Source: Kiloniella sp. EL199
GTDB lineage: Bacteria > Pseudomonadota > Alphaproteobacteria > Kiloniellales > Kiloniellaceae
Direction of reading: 5' to 3'
Assembly: GCF_900313065.1 (NCBI RefSeq)
Contig: NZ_OMPU01000014.1
Location: 239,612 to 303,611, forward strand
DNA length: 64,000 nucleotides
Of the stretch, positions 15,868-24,486 are shown piece by piece. Both the position numbers and the translations under genes were made by a program. The notes under the pieces were generated by a model. The model did no database searches, was not told the origin of the DNA, and was given only the letters and a program-made list of their open reading frames with translations. Each line of letters starts with the position of its first letter. Positions within the stretch are counted from its first letter, which is position 1.

Positions 15868-17070
15868 TTATCCGCGAATTGCCTGCTCCAGATCTTCTTT
15901 CAGATCATCGGCATCTTCAAGGCCGACCGAAATCCGTAAGAAGCCCTGTGTAATGCCAACTGCCAGACGTTCTTCTTCGCTCAGGCGTTGATGCGTTGTC
16001 GAGGAAGGATGTGTAATCAAGGTTTTGGAATCCCCTAGATTATTTGAAATATCGGCAACACGAAGACGATTTAAGACTTTAAAAGCAGCTTCTTTGCCAC
16101 CCTCTAGTTCCAGACCGATCAGCGTACTTCCCTTCCCGGACATCTGCGTCATGGCAAGGTCATATTGTGGATGTGATTTCAACCCGGGATAAATTACCTT
16201 TTTAAGGCCCGGCAATCCTTCGATATGGCTTGCCAGTGCCAAAGCATTATCACTCATTCTGTCAACGCGAAGGGCAAGGGTTTCAAGCCCCTTAACCATC
16301 GTCCAGGCGTTAAAGGGACTCATAGACGGACCTGTATGACGCAGGAAATCCTTGAGATGGTCAGCATCAAATTCCTGGGAACACAGAATAGCGCCGCCCA
16401 TACAACGCCCCTGTCCGTCTATATGTTTGGTTGTTGAGTAAACAACAATGTCCGCACCAAATTCCAGTGGCTTTTGCAGCATTGGTGTCGCAAAAACATT
16501 ATCAACAATGACCAAGGCACCTGCAGCGTGCGCCATATCACAAACAGCTTTGAGATCAATGATATCCAGGGCCGGATTTGAAGGTGTTTCCAGCAAAACA
16601 GCTTTAGCGCCTTTGGCAAGGGCTGCTTCCCAAGCTTTCAAGTCCGTTCCGTCAACAACTTCTGTCTCAACACCATACCGGGGTAGAAGTTCGTTCAAAA
16701 TAAACAGGCAGGATCCGAAAAGAGCCTTGGCACCGACAACGCGATCCCCGGCTTTAACCTGTGAAAGGAGCGCTGCATTAACCGCGGCCATACCGCTTGC
16801 TGTTCCACGGCAAACTTCTGCTCCTTCCAGCAATCGCATTCTCTCTTCAAACATGGAAAGGGTAGGGTTTGCATAGCGGGAATAGACATAGCGTTCACGA
16901 TCACCATTGAAAGCTTCTTCTGCTTCTTCTGCTGAACTATAAACATAGCCAGAATTCAGATACAGCGCTTCGCTTGTCTCATCAAAGCCACTGCGCATGA
17001 GCCCGCCTCGCACCAGTTCAGTCTGGGGGCGAAGCTTGCGTGCTGAAGCATTTGAATTGCTGTCCGTCAT
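15868..17070 (-). CDS. metZ: O-succinylhomoserine sulfhydrylase
   Basis: A 400-residue cytoplasmic PLP enzyme of the Cys/Met metabolism family. MetZ makes homocysteine from O-succinylhomoserine and sulfide in methionine synthesis. Lys215 in YSTTKHIDGQGR binds PLP, Asp190 (VIVDNVFATP) the pyridine nitrogen; YSRYANPT and GTASGMAAVNAALL are family blocks. The phrase KHIDGQGRCMGGAIL is characteristic of MetZ rather than MetB or MetC. The rhodanese gene lies 71 bp upstream on the same strand and is probably co-transcribed, which suggests supply or handling of reduced sulfur. I found no SAM riboswitch motif upstream. Confidence 0.9.
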   Translation of the reverse strand: MTDSNSNASARKLRPQTELVRGGLMRSGFDETSEALYLNSGYVYSSAEEAEEAFNGDRERYVYSRYANPTLSMFEERMRLLEGAEVCRGTASGMAAVNAALLSQVKAGDRVVGAKALFGSCLFILNELLPRYGVETEVVDGTDLKAWEAALAKGAKAVLLETPSNPALDIIDLKAVCDMAHAAGALVIVDNVFATPMLQKPLEFGADIVVYSTTKHIDGQGRCMGGAILCSQEFDADHLKDFLRHTGPSMSPFNAWTMVKGLETLALRVDRMSDNALALASHIEGLPGLKKVIYPGLKSHPQYDLAMTQMSGKGSTLIGLELEGGKEAAFKVLNRLRVADISNNLGDSKTLITHPSSTTHQRLSEEERLAVGITQGFLRISVGLEDADDLKEDLEQAIRG

Positions 17071-17141
17071 CTTTCTATTCCATTTACTCTATTCAAACCC
17101 TTTGGAAGTTATCCCAAAAGACATACAATGTTGGTTCCAAA

Positions 17142-17564
17142 TTAATTTTGCTTCCAGGGCATACCAGCGGCTTTCCAACCTGCAACGTTTCCCCGATGGC
17201 CGCGTTCATCTGCAGGTCCTTCGAAACCGTGCAGAATATTAAAACAATTTTTATATCCCTGTGTCGTCAGGGCAATTGCGGCTGAAACAGAACGCACACC
17301 TGAACGACATAGAATATAAAGGGATTGTTCTTCCCTAATCCTCAACTGCTTTACCGTCGTCACAAAATCAGGATTCACCTGCATCTGCGGGTAGGCCTGC
17401 CAAGGCAAGAGTTGCGTATCTTTCCCCAAGGCAGACAGATCAGGTACGCCCACGAACTGGAACTCTGGGATACTTCGCACATCAAGTAAAACAGCATCGG
17501 GATCTTTTTCCAAGACATCCCATGCTTGCTCTACCGATACATCGCCAGCGTAGTTTTGTTCCAT
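17142..17564 (-). CDS. Rhodanese-domain sulfurtransferase
   Basis: A single rhodanese domain with the catalytic Cys in LYILCRSGVRS, a six-residue active loop that usually goes with sulfur transfer. LLDVRSIPEFQFVGVPDL and the C-terminal GNVAGWKAAGMPW are typical. The frame is open to an ATG at 17576, but the second ATG at 17564 has GGAG six bases upstream, so I prefer it (140 residues). It precedes metZ in the same direction, so it may deliver or detoxify sulfide-level sulfur for homocysteine synthesis; that link is inferred from position. Confidence 0.83.
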   Translation of the reverse strand: MEQNYAGDVSVEQAWDVLEKDPDAVLLDVRSIPEFQFVGVPDLSALGKDTQLLPWQAYPQMQVNPDFVTTVKQLRIREEQSLYILCRSGVRSVSAAIALTTQGYKNCFNILHGFEGPADERGHRGNVAGWKAAGMPWKQN

Positions 17565-17684
17565 TCCGATCTCCATTTGTGCCCGGCAATTGGTTAATGG
17601 CGCTTATTAATATTGAGAATTAGGGATTTTAAAACCTTTTTCATCAAATACTTTATTCAAATACTTTTGAAATAGGATTCAGGC

Positions 17685-18827
17685 ATGTCTGATTTAGAAG
17701 AACTTCGTACCCGGGTAGAAGCAGCTGAAGAACACTTTGGTCTCATCGCTGATCAGCAAAAAGGCTATAGCCAACGCTTGATTGCCCTGCTCAATATTAC
17801 CGAGCAGAAGGATCAGACCATCGGAAAACTCGAATACGAAAACGAGCAACTTCGTACAATGCTGTTCTCTCTTTTACAATCTATCGAAAAGGGAGACACC
17901 ACAAACACCCTTCAGGATATGGATACGCGCATTTCGGCAATGACGAGAGAACCTGTTGAAATAGAAAACAAATCAGCGGATTCCGATCTATCCCTTCCTG
18001 CTCCCGAAGACGAGGTTGCAGCCGAAGAAGAAGCTTCTGACGTTGAAGAAGACACACCGGAACTAGACAATTCTTCACCACAAGAAAACGCTGATGAAGA
18101 CAGCATCGACGAGATCGAAGAACTTGTCACGGACCTGGAATCTTCGGACAGCGACAGCTACATGGCTGTGGATGAGAATGACCTTTCTATGGATGATACG
18201 AACGAAAGCACAGATGATGAAATAGTCGACGTGTCTATGGCAGATGTCAGCGAATCTGAAAGCGAACCCGATTCTTCAGAATCCGAACCAGATGAAGTTT
18301 CTCTGGCAGATTCGACTGTAGACGTTTCAGAAACAGAAATAACCGAAGATATTTCTGAAAACCTGGCAGAGGATATAACTGAATCGGAAACTGCCGATGC
18401 CGCTGGAGATGATGTCATCGCTGAAATCGCAGACAACCTTGAAGAAGCATTGCCGGCAGAAGGCAAGGACGAAGACAGCACTGAAGAAGCTATGACTGAA
18501 TCTGCAACAGCAGAAGATATCGATAGCCCGTTAGAAGGGCTGGAAGATCCTCTCGAAGATCAAATTTTATCTCAGGATGCAACCACAGAAGAAACTTCGC
18601 CGAAAACAGGAGCTGCAGATGGTATGTCTGCCGAAGCAGAACCCCCTGAAGCGACGGAGGCATCAGAAGAGGTCGTAATTAATGATGAAGAAATCCCCGT
18701 GAGTGAAGATACTGACATTGACAGCTTCCTTGATGAAAACGCTGGTGAAGAAGAAAAATCAGGCAGCCCGGAGATCGAAGATATAATGGAACGCATTTCA
18801 AAACAGGCGCTTTCTCAGGGTGAATAA
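17685..18827 (+). CDS. Very acidic protein with N-terminal coiled coil, unknown function
   Basis: I do not recognise this 380-residue protein. Residues 1-75 form a predicted coiled coil (heptad-like LEELRTRVEAAEEHFG, then EQKDQTIGKLEYENEQLRTML). From about 90 to 355 it is a low-complexity stretch dominated by Glu, Asp, Ser, Ala and Thr, by eye more than a third acidic, with almost no basic or aromatic residues. It ends in a short helix, EIEDIMERISKQALSQ. There is no signal peptide. The layout suggests a cytoplasmic scaffold with a disordered linker joining two short binding helices. The diaguanylate cyclase gene follows after 104 bp, so a shared role is possible. Confidence 0.7.
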   Translation: MSDLEELRTRVEAAEEHFGLIADQQKGYSQRLIALLNITEQKDQTIGKLEYENEQLRTMLFSLLQSIEKGDTTNTLQDMDTRISAMTREPVEIENKSADSDLSLPAPEDEVAAEEEASDVEEDTPELDNSSPQENADEDSIDEIEELVTDLESSDSDSYMAVDENDLSMDDTNESTDDEIVDVSMADVSESESEPDSSESEPDEVSLADSTVDVSETEITEDISENLAEDITESETADAAGDDVIAEIADNLEEALPAEGKDEDSTEEAMTESATAEDIDSPLEGLEDPLEDQILSQDATTEETSPKTGAADGMSAEAEPPEATEASEEVVINDEEIPVSEDTDIDSFLDENAGEEEKSGSPEIEDIMERISKQALSQGE

Positions 18828-18931
18828 AGAAGGAGATCATTCACACAAAAGATCGTTTCTATTTTCCCTAGGCACTGTCTTGCGTTAATGCCTGTTTTTA
18901 CGTCTTTCTTTTTCGAGAAGCATCCTTACCC

Positions 18932-20152
18932 GTGATTTCGGACTATTTAAAATTATACCTGCCACCAACACTGCTCGTCACAGGGGCTATTTATCTCGTC
19001 GCCTATCCTCAAAACTATCCTGCGCCTATAAATCTGTTACTTGGCATTGCCCCGACGGCTCTATCCGTTTTAGGTGCAGGGCTTTGCCTTTGGTTTAGAA
19101 AGTCCAATCCGGTTTTTTGTTTCGCTATTGCAGTTTCCCTTGCCTATTTCAGCAGTGATATGTCCGAAACCCAATCCTCTGCCGCATTTCTTTTCATACC
19201 ATTGGCATGGATGGGGCTGGCAATCAGTGAAGAACGGGGCCTTTTAACACCTTCCGGTTTTACCAAGGGACTCTTGCTGTTCGTCGCGGGATGCATGATT
19301 GCCACACTGGGTTACCCCGCCAATGACCTGGGCATATTTTCCAACCTTTGGATTGATTTAAACTACGCGATGCAATGGCGTCCTGCATGGGGATTATGGA
19401 TGCCTTTACCTACCCTGGCTTTTGGCGGTTTCAGCCTTGCTGCTCTGGTTTTGACCGTTCGTCTGATCATAAAACACAGACCAATGGATGCGGGATACCT
19501 CGGCGGGATCATTGCACTCTTTGGTGTTGCCCTTCGGTACGGCGATTCACCAGCCACGCCAATGTTTATAACCCTCGCTTCTCTTCTACTCATTCTCAGT
19601 CTTTTCCAGGAATCACACCGTATGGCGTTTCTGGATGAACTAACCCGTATTCCCGCACGACGGGCACTTCTTGCAGATATGAAGAAGTTAGGGCGCCGCT
19701 ATACACTGGCGATGGTAGACATCGATTTTTTTAAAAAGTTCAATGATACCTATGGGCATGATGTCGGTGATCAGGTTCTTAGAATGGTCTCGTCTCGCCT
19801 CAGCCAGACTGGTGGCGGTTGCCGCGCCTATCGCTATGGCGGTGAAGAGTTCACGTTGCTTTTCCCCGGAAAATCTATTGATGACGCCTTTGACTATCTT
19901 GAAGAAGTCCGGGAACGTATCCAGGGAACTGTCTTTGTTATCAGGGGGTCAGATCGCCCCACAAAAAAACCGACAAAATCAAAGAAAAGCTCGCAAAAAA
20001 ACACGGGAAATAAAAAGGTCAAAGTCACCGTATCTATCGGTGTCTCAGAACGCACTGAAAAGCACGAAGACCCAATGGACGTGATGAAAAAAGCTGACCG
20101 CGCCCTGTACAAAGCAAAAGACAAGGGCAGAAACTGTGTCATTGAAATGTAA
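18932..20152 (+). CDS. Membrane-bound diguanylate cyclase (GGDEF domain)
   Basis: A 406-residue protein with about seven membrane helices in residues 10-228 and a GGDEF domain from about 232. It should make cyclic di-GMP from two GTP. The active-site loop is YRYGGEEF (GGEEF at 303-307), which is catalytically competent, and MVDIDFFKKFNDTYGH holds the metal-binding Asp. The RxxD inhibitory site normally just upstream is absent. A Lys/Ser-rich insertion (about 340-360, KKPTKSKKSSQKNTGNKKVK) breaks the domain before VTVSIGVSE. The start is GTG. It is downstream of the acidic coiled-coil gene. Confidence 0.87.
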   Translation: MISDYLKLYLPPTLLVTGAIYLVAYPQNYPAPINLLLGIAPTALSVLGAGLCLWFRKSNPVFCFAIAVSLAYFSSDMSETQSSAAFLFIPLAWMGLAISEERGLLTPSGFTKGLLLFVAGCMIATLGYPANDLGIFSNLWIDLNYAMQWRPAWGLWMPLPTLAFGGFSLAALVLTVRLIIKHRPMDAGYLGGIIALFGVALRYGDSPATPMFITLASLLLILSLFQESHRMAFLDELTRIPARRALLADMKKLGRRYTLAMVDIDFFKKFNDTYGHDVGDQVLRMVSSRLSQTGGGCRAYRYGGEEFTLLFPGKSIDDAFDYLEEVRERIQGTVFVIRGSDRPTKKPTKSKKSSQKNTGNKKVKVTVSIGVSERTEKHEDPMDVMKKADRALYKAKDKGRNCVIEM

Positions 20153-20172
20153 GTGATAGACACCACCAGATT

Positions 20173-20215
20173 ATAAAGAAGCTCAGATTTCACAGGAAAT
20201 TCCGAGCTTCTTTAT
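20173..20215. terminator. Bidirectional Rho-independent terminator
   Basis: ATAAAGAAGCTC (20173-20184) pairs with GAGCTTCTTTAT (20204-20215), a 12-bp stem between the convergent cyclase and Lrp genes. Confidence 0.85.
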
Positions 20216-20248
20216 TATTCATCCAATGTATTTTGTGCAATACAGGCT

Positions 20249-20749
20249 TTATTCCTGCCCACCCAGAAGAAGCGCATCATTGTCATCAATGGGAACCCCT
20301 GGGGTATTCTTCGAACTTCTGATGACCTGAATGGTTTGCACTGTCGCTACATGAGGTGCAGCAGTCAGTTTTTCCGTCAATTCGTTTTCATGACTGGTAT
20401 TGCGGGCAACCAGCTTCAAAACAAAGTCGTTTGAGCCACGTGTCATGCTGCATTCACGCACTTCGGGCCACTCATTCATATAGCTCTCAAATTCTGTCAA
20501 AACCTGCTCGGACTGACCTGTCAGGCCAACCAAAGCATAGAATGTCACTTCATAGCCCAAGGATTCAGCCTCTAGCTCTGCGTGATAGCCCTTGATAAAA
20601 CCAGCTTCTTCCAAAGCCCGGACCCGTCGAAGGCAAGGAGGAGCCGAAATACCTGCCCGGCGGGCGAGTTCGACGTTCGTGACACGTCCATCTTCCTGAA
20701 GATCCTGAAGTATACGAAGATCTATACGATCTAACTTTACGCGGCGCAT
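20249..20749 (-). CDS. Lrp/AsnC-family transcriptional regulator
   Basis: A 166-residue Lrp-type regulator with the helix-turn-helix at about 5-55 (LDRIDLRILQDLQEDGRVTNVELARRAGISAPPCLRRVRALEEAGFI) and a RAM domain at about 70-145. It carries a slightly longer acidic C-terminal tail than the 143-residue paralogue at 15380. It is divergent from the ELM1-family gene, with an inverted repeat in between that may be its operator. In other alphaproteobacteria an Lrp gene is often found near trxB, which is the case here two genes away. Confidence 0.9.
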   Translation of the reverse strand: MRRVKLDRIDLRILQDLQEDGRVTNVELARRAGISAPPCLRRVRALEEAGFIKGYHAELEAESLGYEVTFYALVGLTGQSEQVLTEFESYMNEWPEVRECSMTRGSNDFVLKLVARNTSHENELTEKLTAAPHVATVQTIQVIRSSKNTPGVPIDDNDALLLGGQE

Positions 20750-20835
20750 GCAAACGTCCTGTACAGTGTTTCCGGTAACACCCTAAACCTTCATGTTCTT
20801 ACATGATAAACAATTAGAGCGAATCGAGTGATTTT

Positions 20836-20852
20836 GAGTAACAATATTACTC
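20836..20852. promoter_or_regulatory. Candidate Lrp operator
   Basis: GAGTAA (20836-20841) and TTACTC (20847-20852) form an inverted repeat with a 5-bp A/T-rich centre, 87 bp upstream of the Lrp start and 108 bp upstream of the ELM1-family gene. Size and symmetry suit an Lrp/AsnC dimer site. Confidence 0.45.
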
Positions 20853-20960
20853 GCGACCTCCGGTTTTTCAAGATACAACAAACAAATTCTATTAGGTTAC
20901 TGTCTCAATGATGGTCTTTTCCTTGCCTAGATCCTCTTGTCGCGCGATATTCCCTGAACA

Positions 20961-21968
20961 ATGACAGAGATTAAGAAAAACCTTGTTTGCTGGGCTGTTA
21001 GCGATGGACGCGCCGGTATCGAAGCCAATTGTCTGGGCCTTGCAGCGGCTATGGGATTATCCCCTGTCATTCACCATGTGCAGATGAAATCCTTTTGGAA
21101 GTGGCTACCACCTTCGCTGATCCCTTTACATACCAGCATCTATGATGCATCCGCGTTTTCGCCAAAAAATGCCCCCAAAGCCAAAGGAAAACCAAAAGAC
21201 AACTGGCCAGATATCATTATAGGTTGCGGGCGTCAGGTTGCTCTTTTCACGGCATTGGTTCGTAAACTGAGTATGGGAAAAACTTTTGCCATTCAGATTC
21301 AAGACCCCAAAGTATCCCCCAATCTCTATGATTTGGTTATTACACCTGAGCACGATAGATTAAGAAGCCCCAATGTTCTAGCTACTTGTGGTGCCCTCAA
21401 CAAAATTACGCCTGATCTTCTTGAACGGGGCAAAGAAGAGCTCACCCCTCGCATAACGCATCTGCCCAGACCACTAGTTGCAGTTTTGATCGGTGGCAAA
21501 AGCAAAGCCTATGACCTCACAGCCGATATTATTCACCAGCTAGGTAACAAACTTCAGAAACTGCACCAACAAACGGGATGTGGTTTTTTGGTGACAACAT
21601 CCCGGCGAACCGGACAGGACAACGAAGCGCTATTATCAAACTACCTGAAAGACCTCCCCGCATTTGCGTGGGATGGACAATCCCCCAACCCCTACTTTGG
21701 TTTTCTGGGATCTGCCGACGCCATAGTCGTCACCAGTGATTCAGTGAACATGGTTACAGAGGCAGCGAGTACCGGTCGCCCTGTCTTTACCGTTGATCTG
21801 CAAGGCGGGAACAAAAAGTTTGATCGTTTTCACAGGAAGCTCAGGGATGATGGCATCATTCGCCCTTTTACTGGTACGCTGGATTCATGGCATTATCCGC
21901 CGCTTTGTGAATCACAGCGGGTTGCCAAAATCATATTGAAAAAACTGGATGATTCCGGACGGTTATAA
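20961..21968 (+). CDS. Mitochondrial-fission ELM1 family protein
   Basis: A 335-residue protein of the ELM1 family (formerly DUF1022). Plant ELM1 recruits dynamin in mitochondrial division; the bacterial role is unknown, and the fold resembles GT-B glycosyltransferases. Visible family blocks are CWAVSDGRAGIEANCLGLA, DIIIGCGRQVA, QIQDPKVSPNLYDLVITPEHD and VTSDSVNMVTEAASTGRPVF. The C-terminal region resembles the nucleotide-sugar-binding half of GT-B enzymes. No signal peptide is seen. It stands alone between the Lrp gene and trxB. Confidence 0.85.
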   Translation: MTEIKKNLVCWAVSDGRAGIEANCLGLAAAMGLSPVIHHVQMKSFWKWLPPSLIPLHTSIYDASAFSPKNAPKAKGKPKDNWPDIIIGCGRQVALFTALVRKLSMGKTFAIQIQDPKVSPNLYDLVITPEHDRLRSPNVLATCGALNKITPDLLERGKEELTPRITHLPRPLVAVLIGGKSKAYDLTADIIHQLGNKLQKLHQQTGCGFLVTTSRRTGQDNEALLSNYLKDLPAFAWDGQSPNPYFGFLGSADAIVVTSDSVNMVTEAASTGRPVFTVDLQGGNKKFDRFHRKLRDDGIIRPFTGTLDSWHYPPLCESQRVAKIILKKLDDSGRL

Positions 21969-22226
21969 CAGAAAAACAAAAGCCTGTAGAGAAAGCTGAA
22001 AAGATATTGATCTCCCCCTTGTAGAGAGCGAGAAGGCACTCTATTTTTCACACAAGCACAAGACGATTCTATCGTGATTTTCGCCGAGATTTCCCCAAGA
22101 TTATTGTAGGGATTTCCACCTCGTTTCTCACCATTAAGATCAGCTATTGATCAATTTTGGTGTTGTTATGGTGTCTCGGAACAATGTTGATCCGGTAAAG
22201 ATATAAACGAGAAAGATACAAAGAGC

Positions 22227-23171
22227 ATGTCCGAAACCCACCGCACCAAAGTACTGATTATCGGTTCTGGCCCCGCCGGTTATACCGCCGCCATCTATGC
22301 AGCGCGCGCGAACCTGGAGCCAATTCTGGTTCAGGGCCTGCAGCCCGGCGGCCAGCTGACGATCACCACAGAGGTCGAAAACTACCCCGGGTTTGCAGAC
22401 GTTATTCAAGGCCCGTGGTTAATGGAACAGATGCAGAAGCAGGCTGAGCACGTTGGCACAAAAATGCATTTTGATATTATTAATGAAGTCAACTTTGATG
22501 AACGCCCCTTTGTCTGCACAGGCGATAGCGGCAACAGCTACGTTGCCGATACAGTCATCATCGCGACCGGGGCTCAGGCACGCTGGCTGGGGCTGCAAGG
22601 GGAAGAAACATACAACGGGCGCGGTGTTTCCGCTTGTGCAACCTGTGACGGCTTTTTCTATCGCGGCAAAGAAGTTGCCGTTATCGGGGGCGGGAACACC
22701 GCTGTCGAAGAAGCCCTCTATCTTGCGAATATCTGTTCCAAGGTAACACTGGTTCATAGAAGAGACGCCCTGCGGTGTGAAAAGATCCTCGAAGATCGCC
22801 TGTTGAAAAATGAAAAAATCGATATTCAGTGGAACAAAGTTGTTGATGATGTCTTGGGCACGCCGACAGATGGCGTAACAGGTCTGAAGCTAAGAGATAC
22901 TCAGAATGATTCATTCTCTGAGCTTGATGTCAGCGGCATGTTTGTGGCCATCGGGCACGATCCTGCGACAGCAATCTTCAAGGGCAAGCTGGATCTGGAT
23001 GACGAAAACTACATTCTGGCAACCCCCGGCACGGCAACAACCAATGTTCCCGGTGTTTTTGCGGCAGGTGACTGTGTCGACAAAATTTATAGACAGGCCG
23101 TAACCGCCGCCGGAATGGGCTGTATGGCTGCACTGGAAGCAGAACGCTATTTGACTGAAATGAATGACTAG
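22227..23171 (+). CDS. trxB: Thioredoxin-disulfide reductase
   Basis: A 314-residue FAD/NADPH flavoenzyme that reduces thioredoxin. The FAD-binding [15 protein letters not shown] (13-27), the redox pair Cys137/Cys140 in [11 protein letters not shown], the NADPH-binding [13 protein letters not shown] and the C-terminal [22 protein letters not shown] are all present. The length equals the usual low-molecular-weight TrxB. It is followed by a terminator and then by a VtlR/LsrB-type regulator, an arrangement found in many alphaproteobacteria and linked in Sinorhizobium to redox responses. Confidence 0.96.
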   Translation: MSETHRTKVLIIGSGPAGYTAAIYAARANLEPILVQGLQPGGQLTITTEVENYPGFADVIQGPWLMEQMQKQAEHVGTKMHFDIINEVNFDERPFVCTGDSGNSYVADTVIIATGAQARWLGLQGEETYNGRGVSACATCDGFFYRGKEVAVIGGGNTAVEEALYLANICSKVTLVHRRDALRCEKILEDRLLKNEKIDIQWNKVVDDVLGTPTDGVTGLKLRDTQNDSFSELDVSGMFVAIGHDPATAIFKGKLDLDDENYILATPGTATTNVPGVFAAGDCVDKIYRQAVTAAGMGCMAALEAERYLTEMND

Positions 23172-23192
23172 AACGGGTCACACAATCAGGAT

Positions 23193-23227
23193 AAAAAAGC
23201 GGAGCTTGCAAGAGCTTCGCTTTTTTT
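23193..23227 (+). terminator. Rho-independent terminator of trxB
   Basis: A stem GCGGAGCT/AGCTTCGC (one G-U pair) with a 6-nt loop, flanked by six A and seven T, begins 27 bp after the trxB stop codon. Confidence 0.88.
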
Positions 23228-23401
23228 ATTTGTCCAAAATACACTCAAGTGGGGATTGAATTTGGACATTTAGTTTGATTTGGGCCTTCCCAAAAGCATA
23301 CGCTTAGGCACAATTTGTTAAGAAGCTGTAATTACAGTAAGATATTGATAATTTACGAATCGCTGCCGCGAATTCAACGCGCAGACTAAGGGAGAAATGG
23401 T

Positions 23402-24337
23402 TTGTCAGAGGGCACAAAACGCCGGAGTGGCCTGAAAGCATCGATTATGGACTGGGATAAGCTGCGTATTTTTCACGCCGTTGCCGAAGCCGGAAGCTTT
23501 ACCCACGCCGGGGAGCAACTGAACCTCAGCCAATCAGCCGTCAGTCGACAAATCTCTGCTCTGGAAGACAGCCTCAAGGTATCTCTTTTCCATCGCCATG
23601 CGCGCGGGCTGATCCTGACGGAACAGGGGGAACTCCTTTACAGAACGGCTCATGATGTCTTTGGCAAACTTGCCATGACAGAGGCACAGCTAACCGAGAG
23701 TAAAGACCGCCCCAAAGGCCCACTTAAGATCACAACAACCGTTGCTTTTGGCTCAACATGGCTCTCACCGCGCCTGCACGAGTTTATTGATCTCTACCCG
23801 GATGTCGAAGTACAGCTTATTCTATCAGACAAAGAGTTGGATCTTTCCATGCGCGAAGCTGATGTCGCCGTGCGTCTGCATCCGCCAAGACAGGCCGACT
23901 TGATCCAGCGGCACCTGCTCACAGCCCAGATGCATATCTATGCATCCGCCAGCTATATTAAGAAATATGGCATGCTGCGCACTGTCGAGGAAATCTCTGA
24001 TCACAGGCTCGTTGTTTATGGCGACGATACAAAACCGCCGCTACCAGATATCAACTGGCTCTTACATGTGGGAACCGAAGGTCGTGGACTGAGACGTGCA
24101 TCCATGGCGATTAATAACATCTATGCCATTATGAAGGCTGTGCGCTCTGGTGCAGGTCTGGGGGCGCTTCCTGACTTTATGACACAGGAATCAAGCGATC
24201 TCGTACAGGTATTACCAGAGGTTGAAGGACCTCAATTCGACGCCTACTTTGCCTATGCCGAGGAAATGAGATCATCAAAACGAATTGCCATTTTCCGCGA
24301 TTTCCTATTACGCAAGGTCGCAGAATCAAAATTCTAA
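23402..24337 (+). CDS. LysR-family regulator of the VtlR/LsrB type
   Basis: A LysR regulator whose winged helix (MDWDKLRIFHAVAEAGSFTH, then LNLSQSAVSRQISALEDSL) is close to the VtlR (Brucella) and LsrB (Sinorhizobium) group. In those bacteria it controls small RNAs of the AbcR family, DUF1127 proteins and redox genes. The frame opens at TTG 23402 with GGGAG about 8 bp upstream (311 residues); an ATG at 23447 gives the family's common N-terminus MDWDKLR but lacks a clear Shine-Dalgarno. It lies downstream of trxB, and a structured small RNA gene begins about 150 bp after its stop. Confidence 0.87.
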   Translation: MSEGTKRRSGLKASIMDWDKLRIFHAVAEAGSFTHAGEQLNLSQSAVSRQISALEDSLKVSLFHRHARGLILTEQGELLYRTAHDVFGKLAMTEAQLTESKDRPKGPLKITTTVAFGSTWLSPRLHEFIDLYPDVEVQLILSDKELDLSMREADVAVRLHPPRQADLIQRHLLTAQMHIYASASYIKKYGMLRTVEEISDHRLVVYGDDTKPPLPDINWLLHVGTEGRGLRRASMAINNIYAIMKAVRSGAGLGALPDFMTQESSDLVQVLPEVEGPQFDAYFAYAEEMRSSKRIAIFRDFLLRKVAESKF

Positions 24338-24382
24338 GGCAAAACGCCTAAAATTACGCTTTTATTACAAAATCTTAATAGG

Positions 24383-24399
24383 TATGCACATAATGCATA
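24383..24399. promoter_or_regulatory. Inverted repeat upstream of the sRNA gene
   Basis: TATGCA (24383-24388) and TGCATA (24394-24399) flank 5 bp, a size close to a LysR T-N11-A box. It lies about 90 bp before the predicted sRNA start, a reasonable position for activation by the adjacent LysR regulator. Confidence 0.4.
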
Positions 24400-24450
24400 T
24401 CGGCACTGTAATAATGTAAATCGACATCCGCAAAAAAAATGCTACATTCA

Positions 24451-24480
24451 TTGTCATCAGATGTTGCGTTGCAATATCTA
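24451..24480 (+). promoter_or_regulatory. Probable promoter of the sRNA gene
   Basis: TTGTCA (24451-24456) matches a -35 box, and ATATCT or TATCTA (24474-24480) lies 17-18 bp further as a weak -10. Transcription would begin near 24487. Confidence 0.5.
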
Positions 24481-24486
24481 CTTTGA

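Noticed and set aside
17577..17684. SAM-responsive riboswitch upstream of rhodanese-metZ
   Set aside because: The conserved SAM-II core motifs are not present in this short region.
17912..18796. Several Ser-rich frames on the minus strand
   Set aside because: They are antisense shadows of the acidic Glu/Asp/Ser protein, whose codons give Ser/Ala-rich frames on the other strand.
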